A stretch of DNA of 64,000 bases from Paraburkholderia dioscoreae (GTDB lineage Bacteria > Pseudomonadota > Gammaproteobacteria > Burkholderiales > Burkholderiaceae): assembly GCF_902459535.1 (NCBI RefSeq), contig NZ_LR699554.1, forward strand, positions 992,001-1,056,000, given 5' to 3'. Positions 17,651 to 26,025 of the stretch are shown here, in pieces. Each line of letters starts with the position of its first letter. The first letter of the stretch is position 1. A model generated the notes under the pieces. The model was not told the DNA's origin. It was given only the letters and a program-made list of their open reading frames with translations, and did not search any database. The position numbers and the translations under genes were made by a program.

Positions 17651-18619
17651 ATGAACAGACTTTACGGCAGTGGCGAATACACGTATCGGCTCGTCGACAA
17701 TTGGGCAAAACTGCCTGACGGCTGGCGTTTCGGCGACGTGGCCGCGGTGGGCGTCGACAGTGCCGACGATGTGTACGTGTTCCACCGCGGAGCGCATCCG
17801 GTGATCGTGTTCGATCGCGACGGCAACTTTCGCCGCGCATGGGGCGACGAACTGTTCAAACGCCCGCACGGATTGCATATCGGGCCGGACGGCGACGTCT
17901 ATCTGACTGACGACGGCGATCACACCGTCAGGAAGTGCACACCGGACGGCAAGCTGCTGATGACACTGGGGACGCCCGGCAAAGCCGCGCCCTTTATGAG
18001 CGGCGAGCCGTTCAACCGCTGCACGCACACGGCGCTCTCGCCGCGCGGCGATATTTACGTTTCCGACGGTTACGGCAACGGGCGCATCCACAAGTACTCG
18101 CCCGACGGGAAGCTGTTGTTCTCATGGGGCGAGTCCGGTTCGGATCCGGGCCAATTCAACCTGCCGCACAACATTTCCTGCGATGAGGACGGCTGGGTCT
18201 ATGTCGCCGACCGCGAGAATCATCGCATCCAGGTCTTCGACGGCGAAGGGCGCTTCGAAACGCAGTGGCACGAACTGCATCGGCCTTGCGGCATGTATAT
18301 GCCTGCGGGCAAGTGTCCGATCTGCTACGTCGGCGAGACCGGCCCGTACTGGGGTTTCAACCGCGGTGCGCCGAACCTCGGGCCGCGCGTGTCGATCCTG
18401 TCGAACAAAGGCGAGCTGCTCGCGCGGATTACGAGCAATCCCGCGGCAGGCATCGGTTCGGGTCAGTTTCTGTCGCCGCACGGGCTTGCGGTCGACTCGC
18501 GAGGCGACGTGTATGTCGGTGAGGTCGGCTATACGGCGTGGCCGTCGCTATTTCCGGAAGTGCCCATGCCGGACGAAGGGCTGCGGTGTCTGCAGAAGTT
18601 TGCCCGCGTCGGCGCATGA
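17651..18619 (+). CDS. PAL-like six-bladed beta-propeller lyase 2
   Basis: This 322-residue protein is a close paralogue of the propeller at 3619. It keeps DGYGNGRIHKYSPDGK, FNLPHNI, ADRENHRIQVF, the CxxC in AGKCPICYVGETGP and the SPHGLAVDSRGD histidine. These cover the histidines, tyrosine and arginines expected for a PAL-type zinc site. It lacks a signal peptide. It follows receptor 2 and may be the last gene of the dioxygenase, SMP-30, SDR and receptor run. A strong hairpin follows its stop codon. The cleavage reaction is inferred from the family, not shown. Confidence 0.8.
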   Translation: MNRLYGSGEYTYRLVDNWAKLPDGWRFGDVAAVGVDSADDVYVFHRGAHPVIVFDRDGNFRRAWGDELFKRPHGLHIGPDGDVYLTDDGDHTVRKCTPDGKLLMTLGTPGKAAPFMSGEPFNRCTHTALSPRGDIYVSDGYGNGRIHKYSPDGKLLFSWGESGSDPGQFNLPHNISCDEDGWVYVADRENHRIQVFDGEGRFETQWHELHRPCGMYMPAGKCPICYVGETGPYWGFNRGAPNLGPRVSILSNKGELLARITSNPAAGIGSGQFLSPHGLAVDSRGDVYVGEVGYTAWPSLFPEVPMPDEGLRCLQKFARVGA

Positions 18620-18625
18620 ATGAGT

Positions 18626-18649
18626 GAGCGCCGGCCACGGCCGGCGCTC
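18626..18649. terminator. GC-rich hairpin terminator between convergent genes
   Basis: A perfect 10-bp stem, GAGCGCCGGC paired with GCCGGCGCTC, has a 4-base loop. It begins 7 bp after the PAL-like stop codon. It sits between two convergent genes and could serve both, although no T-run is present. Confidence 0.65.
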
Positions 18650-18705
18650 CGGCGTCGAAAAGATGCGGACACCCAATCAACCGTGCGCGAAGCTCTGCGC
18701 CGCGC

Positions 18706-19677
18706 TCACATCTGCTTGAACCCGGACTTGTCGAAAATGGACCGCCATTGCGCGGTCTCCGACGCGATGCGCTGCACGACCGCTTCGCTCGAACTGCTCA
18801 CGGGTATCAGGTTCAATTGCGCGAAACCGTTGCGCACCTCGGGGTCCGCAATCGTCTTGATGACGGCGGCGTTGAGCTGCTGGATGATCGGCGCGGGTGT
18901 GGTGCTGGGAACGGACAGGCAACTCCACACCGAGAAGTCGAAACCGGGCAGGCCCGCCTCGGCGATGGTGGGAATATCGGGCAGGCTCGCGAGTCGGCGT
19001 GAGCCGGTGATGCCAAGCGCGCGAAGCTTGCCCGCGTGTATGTTGCCGACCACGTTCGGAATGCCGCCGAACTCAAGGTCGGTGAATCCGCTCATCACGG
19101 CCATGGTGTCTTCACCGCCGCCCTTGTACGGCACGGGTGTCGTCGTCACGCCCGCGTGCGCCATGAACTGCCGGTTCGCCAGATCGAGCGGACTGCCTGG
19201 CCCCGCGGTCGCGACCGTGATCTTGCCAGGGTTCTGCTTCGCATAGCGAATCAGATCGGGCACGTTGCTGACCGGCAGCGTGGGCCGCGACACCAGCAGA
19301 AACGGCTGTTCGGACAACAGGCTCACCGGCGTCAGATCGCTCAGCTTGTAGCCGATGTCCTTGTAGATCAACGGATTGGTCTCGAAGAAGGTACTGACGC
19401 CGAGCAGCATCGTATAACCGTCGCCGCGCGCCTTGGCAACGTAGGCGGCGCCGATGTTGCCGCCGGCGCCTGGATGCGCTTCGACGATCACGGGCTGGCC
19501 GATGTACTTGCCCAGGGATTTGGCGAGCAGCCGGGCCTGCGCTTCCTGGGTGCCGCCCGGAAATGGAATCACAAAGCGGATCGGACTTTCGGGGTAGGCC
19601 GCCATTGCATATCGGGCGGGCCAGGCTGCCAGTGCCGTGGCGCCCAACGAGGCGACGAATTGGCGTCGGGAAACCAT
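18706..19677 (-). CDS. Bug/TctC family periplasmic receptor 3
   Basis: This 323-residue exported Bug receptor starts MVSRRQFVASLGATALAAWP, a twin-arginine-like signal, and is probably cut after YAMA. It carries STFFETNPLIYKDIGY, NATAGPGS-like TATAGPGSPLDL and PYKGGGEDTMAVMSGFTDL, the same variant motifs as its three paralogues. It converges on PAL-like gene 2 and is divergent from PAL-like gene 3, with a copy of the island operator in the divergent gap. No membrane subunits lie beside it. Confidence 0.9.
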   Translation of the reverse strand: MVSRRQFVASLGATALAAWPARYAMAAYPESPIRFVIPFPGGTQEAQARLLAKSLGKYIGQPVIVEAHPGAGGNIGAAYVAKARGDGYTMLLGVSTFFETNPLIYKDIGYKLSDLTPVSLLSEQPFLLVSRPTLPVSNVPDLIRYAKQNPGKITVATAGPGSPLDLANRQFMAHAGVTTTPVPYKGGGEDTMAVMSGFTDLEFGGIPNVVGNIHAGKLRALGITGSRRLASLPDIPTIAEAGLPGFDFSVWSCLSVPSTTPAPIIQQLNAAVIKTIADPEVRNGFAQLNLIPVSSSSEAVVQRIASETAQWRSIFDKSGFKQM

Positions 19678-19829
19678 CGCTGAAGTCCTCCGTGTTGTTC
19701 TGCGGGCGGCGCCCTATCGCATTGCTGAACCGCTGCGAGGGCGCGGCGTCTCCATCCGCCCGGCTCCGGCGAGATACCGGATACACGTCATGCTAACGGG
19801 CAATGAAAGCCTTTCACAAGCCAGATAAA

Positions 19830-19846
19830 GTCACAGCGAGTATCAC
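19830..19846. promoter_or_regulatory. Putative island operator, copy D (degenerate)
   Basis: The site reads GTCACAGCGAGTATCAC. On the other strand it is GTGAT-ACTCGCT-GTGAC, so one arm is perfect and the GCT core is present, while the other arm has diverged. It matches copy C at 14 of 17 positions. It lies in the 381-bp gap between receptor 3 and PAL-like gene 3. Nothing else is recognisable in that gap. Confidence 0.4.
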
Positions 19847-20058
19847 AAAACGGAAGCCTCGCCACGGTTCGGCGCCGCGCGCCGACAACCGCTTTGGGCA
19901 ACCTGAAGGTCATATGCGGCGTGCAAAAAATAACCTTGCGACCGAGTCTTTCGCCGTGGGACTGTAACGGAACTGGACACGTTGCGTGCACAGCGGCAAT
20001 TCACGTGTACGCACGCCGCACGCACGTGTCCCTGTTCCGACTTTCGAGGATCGACTTC

Positions 20059-21039
20059 ATGGCAACCATTGTGGGCAGCGGTGAGTTTACCTATCAGACC
20101 GTGGACGGTTGGGCGCAGTTGCCCGACGGCTGGAAGATGGGCGAGGTTGCCGCGGTCGGCGTGGACCGGCACGACAACGTCTACGTTTTCAATCGCGGCG
20201 AACATCCGATGATCGTGTTCGATCGCGAAGGCCAGTTTCTGCGCTCGTGGGGCGAGGGTTTCTATGCACGTCCGCATGGCGTGCACATGGGGCCCGACGA
20301 CACCATCTATCTGACCGACGACGGCGCCAGCGCAGTCTACAAATGCGATCTCTACGGCAAGACCCTGATGACGGTGGGCGTGCCTCGCGAGCCGACGCCG
20401 TTCATGAGCGGCCTGCCGTTCAATCACTGCACGCACACTGCGCTCTCTCCGGCGGGCGACCTGTTCGTGTCGGACGGCTACGGCAATGCGCGCATTCACA
20501 AGTACACCCCCGACGGCAAGTTGATCAAATCATGGGGCGAGCCGGGTTGCGAGCCCGGCCAGTTCAACCTGCCGCACAACATTTCCTGCGACGAGGACGG
20601 TTGGCTCTACGTCGCCGATCGCGAGAATCACCGCATCCAGATCTTCGACAGCGACGGGCGCTTCGAGACCCAATGGCACAACCTGCATCGTCCGAATGGC
20701 ATGTATATGCCGCGCGGCAAGTGTCCACTGTGTTACGTCGGCGAGACGGGCCCCATGTACGGTTTCAATCGCGGCGCGCCGAACCTCGGTCCGCGGCTGT
20801 CGATTCTGTCGAACAAGGGTGAGGTGCTGGTGCGGATTCAAAGCACGCCGTCTGCCGGTACGGCGCCGGGGCAATTTCTTTCGGTGCATGGCGTCGCGGT
20901 CGACTCGCACGGCGATATCTATGTGGGAGAAACGTCGTATACGTCGTGGCCGCTGTTGTTCCCCGACAAGCCGATGCCGACCACGCTGCGCAGTTTGCAG
21001 AAGTTTCAGAAGATCGCGCCGCAGACCGTAGCGCAATGA
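20059..21039 (+). CDS. PAL-like six-bladed beta-propeller lyase 3
   Basis: This 326-residue protein is the third member of the PAL-like propeller group. It retains DGYGNARIHKYTPDGK, FNLPHNI, ADRENHRIQIF and the CxxC in GKCPLCYVGETGP. The last histidine appears as SVHGVAVDS. The start at 20059 gives MATIVGSGEFTYQTVDGW, matching MSNVVGSGAMTYRIVEGW of the first copy. The longer frame to 19894 would run into the promoter. It is followed by a NIPSNAP gene and hydratase 2, which probably form one operon. Confidence 0.8.
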   Translation: MATIVGSGEFTYQTVDGWAQLPDGWKMGEVAAVGVDRHDNVYVFNRGEHPMIVFDREGQFLRSWGEGFYARPHGVHMGPDDTIYLTDDGASAVYKCDLYGKTLMTVGVPREPTPFMSGLPFNHCTHTALSPAGDLFVSDGYGNARIHKYTPDGKLIKSWGEPGCEPGQFNLPHNISCDEDGWLYVADRENHRIQIFDSDGRFETQWHNLHRPNGMYMPRGKCPLCYVGETGPMYGFNRGAPNLGPRLSILSNKGEVLVRIQSTPSAGTAPGQFLSVHGVAVDSHGDIYVGETSYTSWPLLFPDKPMPTTLRSLQKFQKIAPQTVAQ

Positions 21040-21075
21040 CCCTTGCCGGTTCGAGATGAAATACAGGAGGCAGCG

Positions 21076-21432
21076 ATGATCGTCGAGGAACGAATCTATG
21101 ATTTGCGGCCGAACGGCGCGCGTGAGTTCGCGCAGCACTTCGAGCGCGAAGGCATTGCGATCCAGCGGCCGGTGCTGGGCAGGCTGATCGGCTATTTCTA
21201 TACCGACATCGGTCCGCTGAATCAGGTGGTCCACCTGTGGGGCTACGAAGATCTTGAGGATCGCGCGCGCCGCCGCGCGATTCTGCTGGCCATGCCCGAA
21301 TGGCAGGAGTATGTGCGCAAGAACATCCAGCCGTTGCTCGTGCGCATGCAGAACAAGATCCTGCTGCCCATGTCGTTCTCGCCGCCACTGCCGCCGCTGT
21401 GGCAACCCGAAGACGAGCATGCGCGACGTTGA
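21076..21432 (+). CDS. NIPSNAP family protein 1
   Basis: This 118-residue protein belongs to the NIPSNAP family, small ferredoxin-like alpha/beta barrel dimers of mostly unknown function. MIVEERIYDLRPNGAREF at the start and ILLPMSFSPPLPPLW at the end are typical. CAGGAGG precedes the ATG at 21076. It overlaps the start of hydratase 2 by 14 bp, so the two are translationally coupled. A second NIPSNAP gene faces it just beyond the hydratase. The role may be an isomerase, lyase or monooxygenase-like step, but none is shown. Confidence 0.85.
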   Translation: MIVEERIYDLRPNGAREFAQHFEREGIAIQRPVLGRLIGYFYTDIGPLNQVVHLWGYEDLEDRARRRAILLAMPEWQEYVRKNIQPLLVRMQNKILLPMSFSPPLPPLWQPEDEHARR

Positions 21433-22312
21433 GGGCGCGCGCGATGTCGCGCAGGCCGGCGCCGGCGCCGCCGCTGATGCTGACGCTGGAGCCCGAGCCG
21501 GAGCTGACACCGGACCCGACGCCGGCGCGCAAGGTGCCGCAGAACCAGTCCCGTTGAATGTCTCCCGGCTTGCCGAGGCGCTCGCGAGTGCACGTCTATG
21601 CGGCCGGCCATTGCAGGTGCTGCCATGCGTCGACGTGCCGCTCTCGTTCGAAGATGCAATGGCGGTGCAGCGCGAGGTCGGCCGTCGTCTGGGCGCCGCG
21701 GTGGCGGGCTGGAAAGCGGGCCTGATACCGGGTGTGCGCTTCACGTGCGCGGCTGTCTTTGCTGCGGACGTGCTAGAGAGCCCGGCCGTGTATCGGTTGC
21801 CCTGTGTGCCGTCGGAGGGCGAGGCCACGGCTTTCGTGGAAGGCGAAGTCGCGTTTTCCCTCGCACATGACCTGCCGCCGCGAGTACAACCGTATTCGAA
21901 TGACGAGGTCGCGCACGCCGTGGACCGCTGCCACGCAGCGATAGAAATCGGCAATCCCCGCATGGTTCATTTCGACGCCGCGTCCTTGATGCATAAACTG
22001 GCCGACAGCATGGGCAACGGCGCGATCGTCTGGGGGGCGGGCACGAGTGGATGGCGCGCCATCGACTGGTCGGCTTTGCGCGTGCGCATGATGCTCGACG
22101 GCAAAACGGTCGTCGATCACGTAGACAGCGGCAAGGGCGCCGATCCGCTTGCCACGCTTGTCGCGCTGGCCAATGCGCGGAACCGCGAGCCGTTGCGCGC
22201 GGGGCAGGTCGTGATCACCGGAAACCGCACGGGCTTCAACGTCGCGAGAACGGGAACCCGCATTCATGTCGCGATCGGCGGGCTCGGCGAGGTGAGTGTG
22301 CAACTCGTGTAG
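21419..22312 (+). CDS. 2-keto-4-pentenoate hydratase-like protein 2 (FAH superfamily)
   Basis: This protein of about 297 residues is homologous to hydratase 1. The metal-binding FVEGEVAFSLAHDLPPR, then AAIEIGNPRM and DSMGN, are conserved. The start at 21419 overlaps the NIPSNAP stop. The first 45 residues are a low-complexity stretch rich in Ala, Asp and Gly that the first copy lacks, so translation might instead start nearer VPLNVSRLAEAL. It probably hydrates or decarboxylates a 2-oxo acid. It converges with NIPSNAP 2, only 13 bp away. Confidence 0.82.
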   Translation: MRDVEGARDVAQAGAGAAADADAGARAGADTGPDAGAQGAAEPVPLNVSRLAEALASARLCGRPLQVLPCVDVPLSFEDAMAVQREVGRRLGAAVAGWKAGLIPGVRFTCAAVFAADVLESPAVYRLPCVPSEGEATAFVEGEVAFSLAHDLPPRVQPYSNDEVAHAVDRCHAAIEIGNPRMVHFDAASLMHKLADSMGNGAIVWGAGTSGWRAIDWSALRVRMMLDGKTVVDHVDSGKGADPLATLVALANARNREPLRAGQVVITGNRTGFNVARTGTRIHVAIGGLGEVSVQLV

Positions 22313-22325
22313 GGTTTGCGTACCG

Positions 22326-22646
22326 TCATGCTTCCGGCAACGGTGAAAACGACATGGGCAGCAGAATCCGGTTGCGTTGACGGATGGAAAGTACGCGCAC
22401 CTTCTTCGAGTATTCCATCCAGCCGGGATCGGCGGCGAGCCGTGCGCGGCGTGCGGCTCGGTCCGCGTAACTTTCGTATGCCCAGATATGGACGATCTGG
22501 TTCAGCGGGCCGAGGTCGGTATGGAAATAGCCGATGAGTCGGCCGAGGATCGGGCGCTGGATCGCGATGCCCTCGTTCTGGATGAGCTCGATGTACTCGC
22601 CCAGCCTGCCGGGCTGCAGATCGTAAGTCCGTTCTTCAATGATCAT
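22326..22646 (-). CDS. NIPSNAP family protein 2
   Basis: This 106-residue NIPSNAP protein begins MIIEERTYDLQPGRLGEYIE and ends RILLPMSFSPLPEA, closely matching the copy at 21076. The shared IQRPxLGRLIGYF segment shows they are paralogues. It lies upstream of, and codirectional with, no obvious partner apart from the porin 95 bp away on the same strand, which precedes it in transcription order. The function is unknown. Confidence 0.85.
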   Translation of the reverse strand: MIIEERTYDLQPGRLGEYIELIQNEGIAIQRPILGRLIGYFHTDLGPLNQIVHIWAYESYADRAARRARLAADPGWMEYSKKVRVLSIRQRNRILLPMSFSPLPEA

Positions 22647-22741
22647 ATGCGCTCCTGTCCTGCGGCATGCGTGAAACGCGCGTCGGGCAGAGAGCAGCGA
22701 GGGCTTCTGTCCGGCGGCAGGGAGTGGAAAAAAAGCCGCGC

Positions 22742-23902
22742 TCAGAAAAGATGCCGGATGGCAAGCCGGACCACGCCCTGGTGATTGACCGAGGACGGCG
22801 ACAGGAAGTTGAGCGCGGCCACCGCTGGCGTGCCGTTTGAATTGACGCCCGACGCTTTCTGATACGAAGCCACCAGATAGAAGTCGGTGCGTTTGGAGAC
22901 GATGTAGTCGGCCCCTATCGACACCTGGTTGTATTTCGCGCCGACGTCGCCGTTTACCGACGCACGCCGGGTGTAGTTATAGGCGGCGGTCGTCGAAAAT
23001 GCCGGGGTGAACTGGTAGCCCACTTCCGCTTCGTAATCGTTGATTGCCGCGGTGCCTCGCAGACGGGCACCCGCGCCCGCGTTGCCCGGATCAGCGCCCA
23101 GTTGCAGAAAGCGGCTGTTTGTATAGGTGCCGCCGAAGTACAGCTTGCCGATCGTGTAGATCGCTCCCGCTGCGAATATATCGAGGGCGCGGGCCGACGC
23201 ATAAGCGTTATAGACGGGCGACGTAATCGCAGCGGGCGCGTTGGCGCCGTTGTTGTACGCGGAAACGAACGGATCCTGCATATCGGTGTACGCAATCGCG
23301 GCCTGCAGCCCGCCGCCCGTATAGCCGATGCCCGCACCCCAGCCCGAATTCTTGTTGAAATTGCCGCCCGTGCCGCCGAGGCTATACAAACCGCCAACCG
23401 TGAAGCCGTGATAGCTGATGCTGTTGTAGCGGATCGAGTTGTTCACGCGGAAGGTATTGTTCAGATTGTCGACGTCGCCGGCATGAGCAATGAAGCCGCC
23501 GCCCCAGCGACTCGAGGCCACGAGATTCGCGCCGACGAACTCATAGACGGTGGAGTACTGGCGTCCCACGGTCAACGTGCCGAACTGCTTCGAGTCGATG
23601 CCGACATACGCCGCGCGGCCAAACAGCAGGCCGTTCTGTCCGAGCTTGCCCGTGTCGATATCGAAACCGTTCTCCAGCCGGAAGATCACCGACTGACCGG
23701 CGCCGAGGTCTTCGGTGCCTTTCAGGCCCCACCGGCTGCCGTACCACTCGCCGCTGACCATGTTGAACTGGCGCCCGCCGTTGGCATTGCTGACGTAGTT
23801 GATACCGGTTTCGGCGATACCGTATAGCGTCAGACTGTTTTGCGCGTGGGCCGCGCCGGCACATAAAACCAGAACGAATGATGTCGCGCATTTCATGTTC
23901 AT
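22742..23902 (-). CDS. General porin, Burkholderia OmpC-like
   Basis: This 386-residue outer-membrane porin of the Gram-negative 16-strand family has a signal peptide cut after AHA, and the mature protein starts QNSLTLYGIAETGINYVSNA. It ends in LAIRHLF with the C-terminal phenylalanine needed for assembly. GxxxGLKGTEDLGAG-type and FGRAAYVGI segments are typical of Burkholderia porins. It could admit the substrate imported by the Bug receptors. It is divergent from the dehydrogenase at 24391, with an operator-like site between them. Confidence 0.93.
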   Translation of the reverse strand: MNMKCATSFVLVLCAGAAHAQNSLTLYGIAETGINYVSNANGGRQFNMVSGEWYGSRWGLKGTEDLGAGQSVIFRLENGFDIDTGKLGQNGLLFGRAAYVGIDSKQFGTLTVGRQYSTVYEFVGANLVASSRWGGGFIAHAGDVDNLNNTFRVNNSIRYNSISYHGFTVGGLYSLGGTGGNFNKNSGWGAGIGYTGGGLQAAIAYTDMQDPFVSAYNNGANAPAAITSPVYNAYASARALDIFAAGAIYTIGKLYFGGTYTNSRFLQLGADPGNAGAGARLRGTAAINDYEAEVGYQFTPAFSTTAAYNYTRRASVNGDVGAKYNQVSIGADYIVSKRTDFYLVASYQKASGVNSNGTPAVAALNFLSPSSVNHQGVVRLAIRHLF

Positions 23903-24095
23903 GAAATGGTCTCCTTAGTATTTGATCTTGACGAGCTACCGCGCCTTTTAGCCGCTCTTCGCATTACCGTACACCTTCGCCGAACGAAACTTTGTCTGCA
24001 ACGACACGCGGCGGACCCGGCTTTAATATCGTGCTTCCGTAAGCGGGCTGTAGTCATGCTAGGCAGGCCGGATGAACGGATCAAAGCGCGTTTTA

Positions 24096-24112
24096 GTCAC
24101 AGCGAATGTGAC
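24096..24112. promoter_or_regulatory. Putative island operator, copy C (perfect arms)
   Basis: The site reads GTCACAGCGAATGTGAC, with perfect 6-bp arms GTCACA and TGTGAC around GCGAA. It sits in the 488-bp divergent region between the porin (start 23902) and the dehydrogenase (start 24391). I see no gene in the rest of that region. Confidence 0.55.
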
Positions 24113-24390
24113 GAAATCGCGAGGAGTGCGCAGCAACGATCACGGCTCTATCGCTGTAAGCCAATACGGGCGGGGCTGTGCGTCAAATGCGCGGAGCGAA
24201 TCCGCCGCACGGAAAAACGCCGGGCCTTAACCGCGTGTTATATCCGACCGCTGTTTTTGCATGCGACGAAAGTCACCGCTATCCCTAAGATTTCCATACG
24301 GACGGTCGCAAAGCGGTTCAGCCGCACCGGCCACGGACGATGAGCGTCCATACGGATCTCAGAACAAACGCTTAACGGGAGCATGACGAC

Positions 24391-25299
24391 GTGAAAATCG
24401 GACTCATCGGATTGGGCAACATCGGACAGCATTTCGCCACCCGGCTTCTTGCCGCGGGTCATCCGCTGGTGGTGTACGACACGCGCGACGAAGCGATGCA
24501 GCGATTCGGCGCGCTGGGTGCCGAACTCGCGAAGGACACGGTCGATCTCGCGTCGCGCGCGGAGGTCGTGTTCCTCAGTCTGCCGCTTCCTTCCGTCGTC
24601 GAGGAGGTGGCTACGGGTCCGCACGGCGTGTCGCAAGGCAGCAGCGTGCGCATCGTAGTCGACCTGTCCACCACGGGGCCCAGCGTATCGAATGCCATTG
24701 CGCGCAAACTCGCGGATCGTCATATCCAGTTTCTCGGTGCGCCGGTGAGCGGGGGCACGGTGGCCGCGGAGAAGGGAACGCTCACGGTGATGGCGGCCGG
24801 CCCGATGGAAGCGTTTGAAACGGTGGAACCCTGGCTTCGCGTGATCGGCAAGAACCTCTTCTATCTGGGTGGCGGCGCCGGACTCGGGCAAACCATGAAG
24901 ATCATCAACAACACGCTGTGTGCCGTCGGCATGGTGGCGAGTTGCGAGGCGCTCGTGTTCGGCGTGAAAGCGGGACTCGATTCGGCAATGATGCTGGACA
25001 TTCTGAACGTATCCAGCGGGCGCTCGTTCGCTACCCTCGAAAAAATTCCGCAGTGCATCCTGCACCGTGATTTCCCGATGCGTTTCACGACCGAACTGAT
25101 TCACAAGGACGTCAAGCTGTGCATCGAAGAGGCCGAGAAACTCGGCGTGCCGATGATCGTCAGTCCGGCGGCGCGCGCGTTTCTGTCGTTCGCGATCACG
25201 CAGGGCGACGGCGGCAAGGACTATGCGCACACGATCGAGCATTTCGAAAAATGGGCGCGCGTGCAGTTCGGATCGACGTCCGAAACATCCGGCGAATAG
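24391..25299 (+). CDS. 3-hydroxyisobutyrate dehydrogenase-family oxidoreductase
   Basis: This 302-residue protein is a beta-hydroxyacid dehydrogenase. The NAD(P)-binding GLGNIGQHFATRL lies near the start. The substrate-binding GAPVSGGTVAAEKGTL lies near residues 115-130, and the catalytic lysine is in QTMKIINNTL. Such enzymes oxidise 3-hydroxy acids or reduce semialdehydes such as tartronate semialdehyde. It is the first of three codirectional genes and lies behind an island operator-like site. The substrate is unknown. Confidence 0.9.
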   Translation: MKIGLIGLGNIGQHFATRLLAAGHPLVVYDTRDEAMQRFGALGAELAKDTVDLASRAEVVFLSLPLPSVVEEVATGPHGVSQGSSVRIVVDLSTTGPSVSNAIARKLADRHIQFLGAPVSGGTVAAEKGTLTVMAAGPMEAFETVEPWLRVIGKNLFYLGGGAGLGQTMKIINNTLCAVGMVASCEALVFGVKAGLDSAMMLDILNVSSGRSFATLEKIPQCILHRDFPMRFTTELIHKDVKLCIEEAEKLGVPMIVSPAARAFLSFAITQGDGGKDYAHTIEHFEKWARVQFGSTSETSGE

Positions 25300-25352
25300 C
25301 GGCTGTCCGTTGCGTTCGCCGGCGTTTGCCACGTTTAACCGGAGAGGCTCCC

Positions 25353-25934
25353 ATGTCGTTGATCAAGATACGCAAGAAACTGCTCACCATCGAAACCGTC
25401 TATCACGAAGGTGGGCCGCGCGCGGATGTGCCGCTGAAGCTCGGCGCTATCGCGTGCATTATCGAGAACCCCTTTGCCGGACGCTACGTCGAAGACCTGA
25501 GTCCGCTTGTGCGCGACGCGCGCGAGATGGCCAATGAGATGGTGCCCGAACTCGTCGAGGCGCTCGGCGGCAAGGACAGAATAGAAGCGTATGGGAAGGG
25601 CGCGATCGTCGGTCTGAACGGCGAACTGGAGCATGGCGCAATCTGGCATGAAGCGGGTGGCTGGGCCATGCGCGCGGTACTGACCGAAGCCAAATCGATC
25701 GTGCCGGCGGCGAAGGTCGTCGCGTCGGCCGGCTTTCACCTGCAGATTCCGTTGCATCACATTCGCGCCGCGTACGTGCGCAGCCATTTCAATACGTTCG
25801 ACATGGGCGTGGTGGACGCGCCGCGTCCAGACGAACTGCTGTACGCGCTGGTGATGGCGACCGGCAGCCGTATTCATGAACGTCTCGGCGGCCTGCGCGT
25901 CGAGCAGATATCGGTCAACGACGGACAGCGCTAA
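25353..25934 (+). CDS. AA_synth (DUF1185) family protein
   Basis: This 193-residue protein matches the amino acid synthesis family (PF06684), conserved small proteins of unproven biochemical role. Recognisable stretches are IIENPFAGRYVEDLSPL near residue 40 and GLNGELEHGAIWHEAGGWAM near residue 95. The ATG at 25353 has a GGAGAGG site. The longer frame back to 25119 would overlap the dehydrogenase. It is often found beside oxidoreductases and hydrolases in catabolic clusters, as here. Confidence 0.85.
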   Translation: MSLIKIRKKLLTIETVYHEGGPRADVPLKLGAIACIIENPFAGRYVEDLSPLVRDAREMANEMVPELVEALGGKDRIEAYGKGAIVGLNGELEHGAIWHEAGGWAMRAVLTEAKSIVPAAKVVASAGFHLQIPLHHIRAAYVRSHFNTFDMGVVDAPRPDELLYALVMATGSRIHERLGGLRVEQISVNDGQR

Positions 25935-26025
25935 CCCGGTCAACCGTGCGCCGGGCGGCACGCCGCAAACTTTACAGGACGGTCCGCGACGTGCCTCGCA
26001 CTCAATCACTCTGGATACCAATAAC

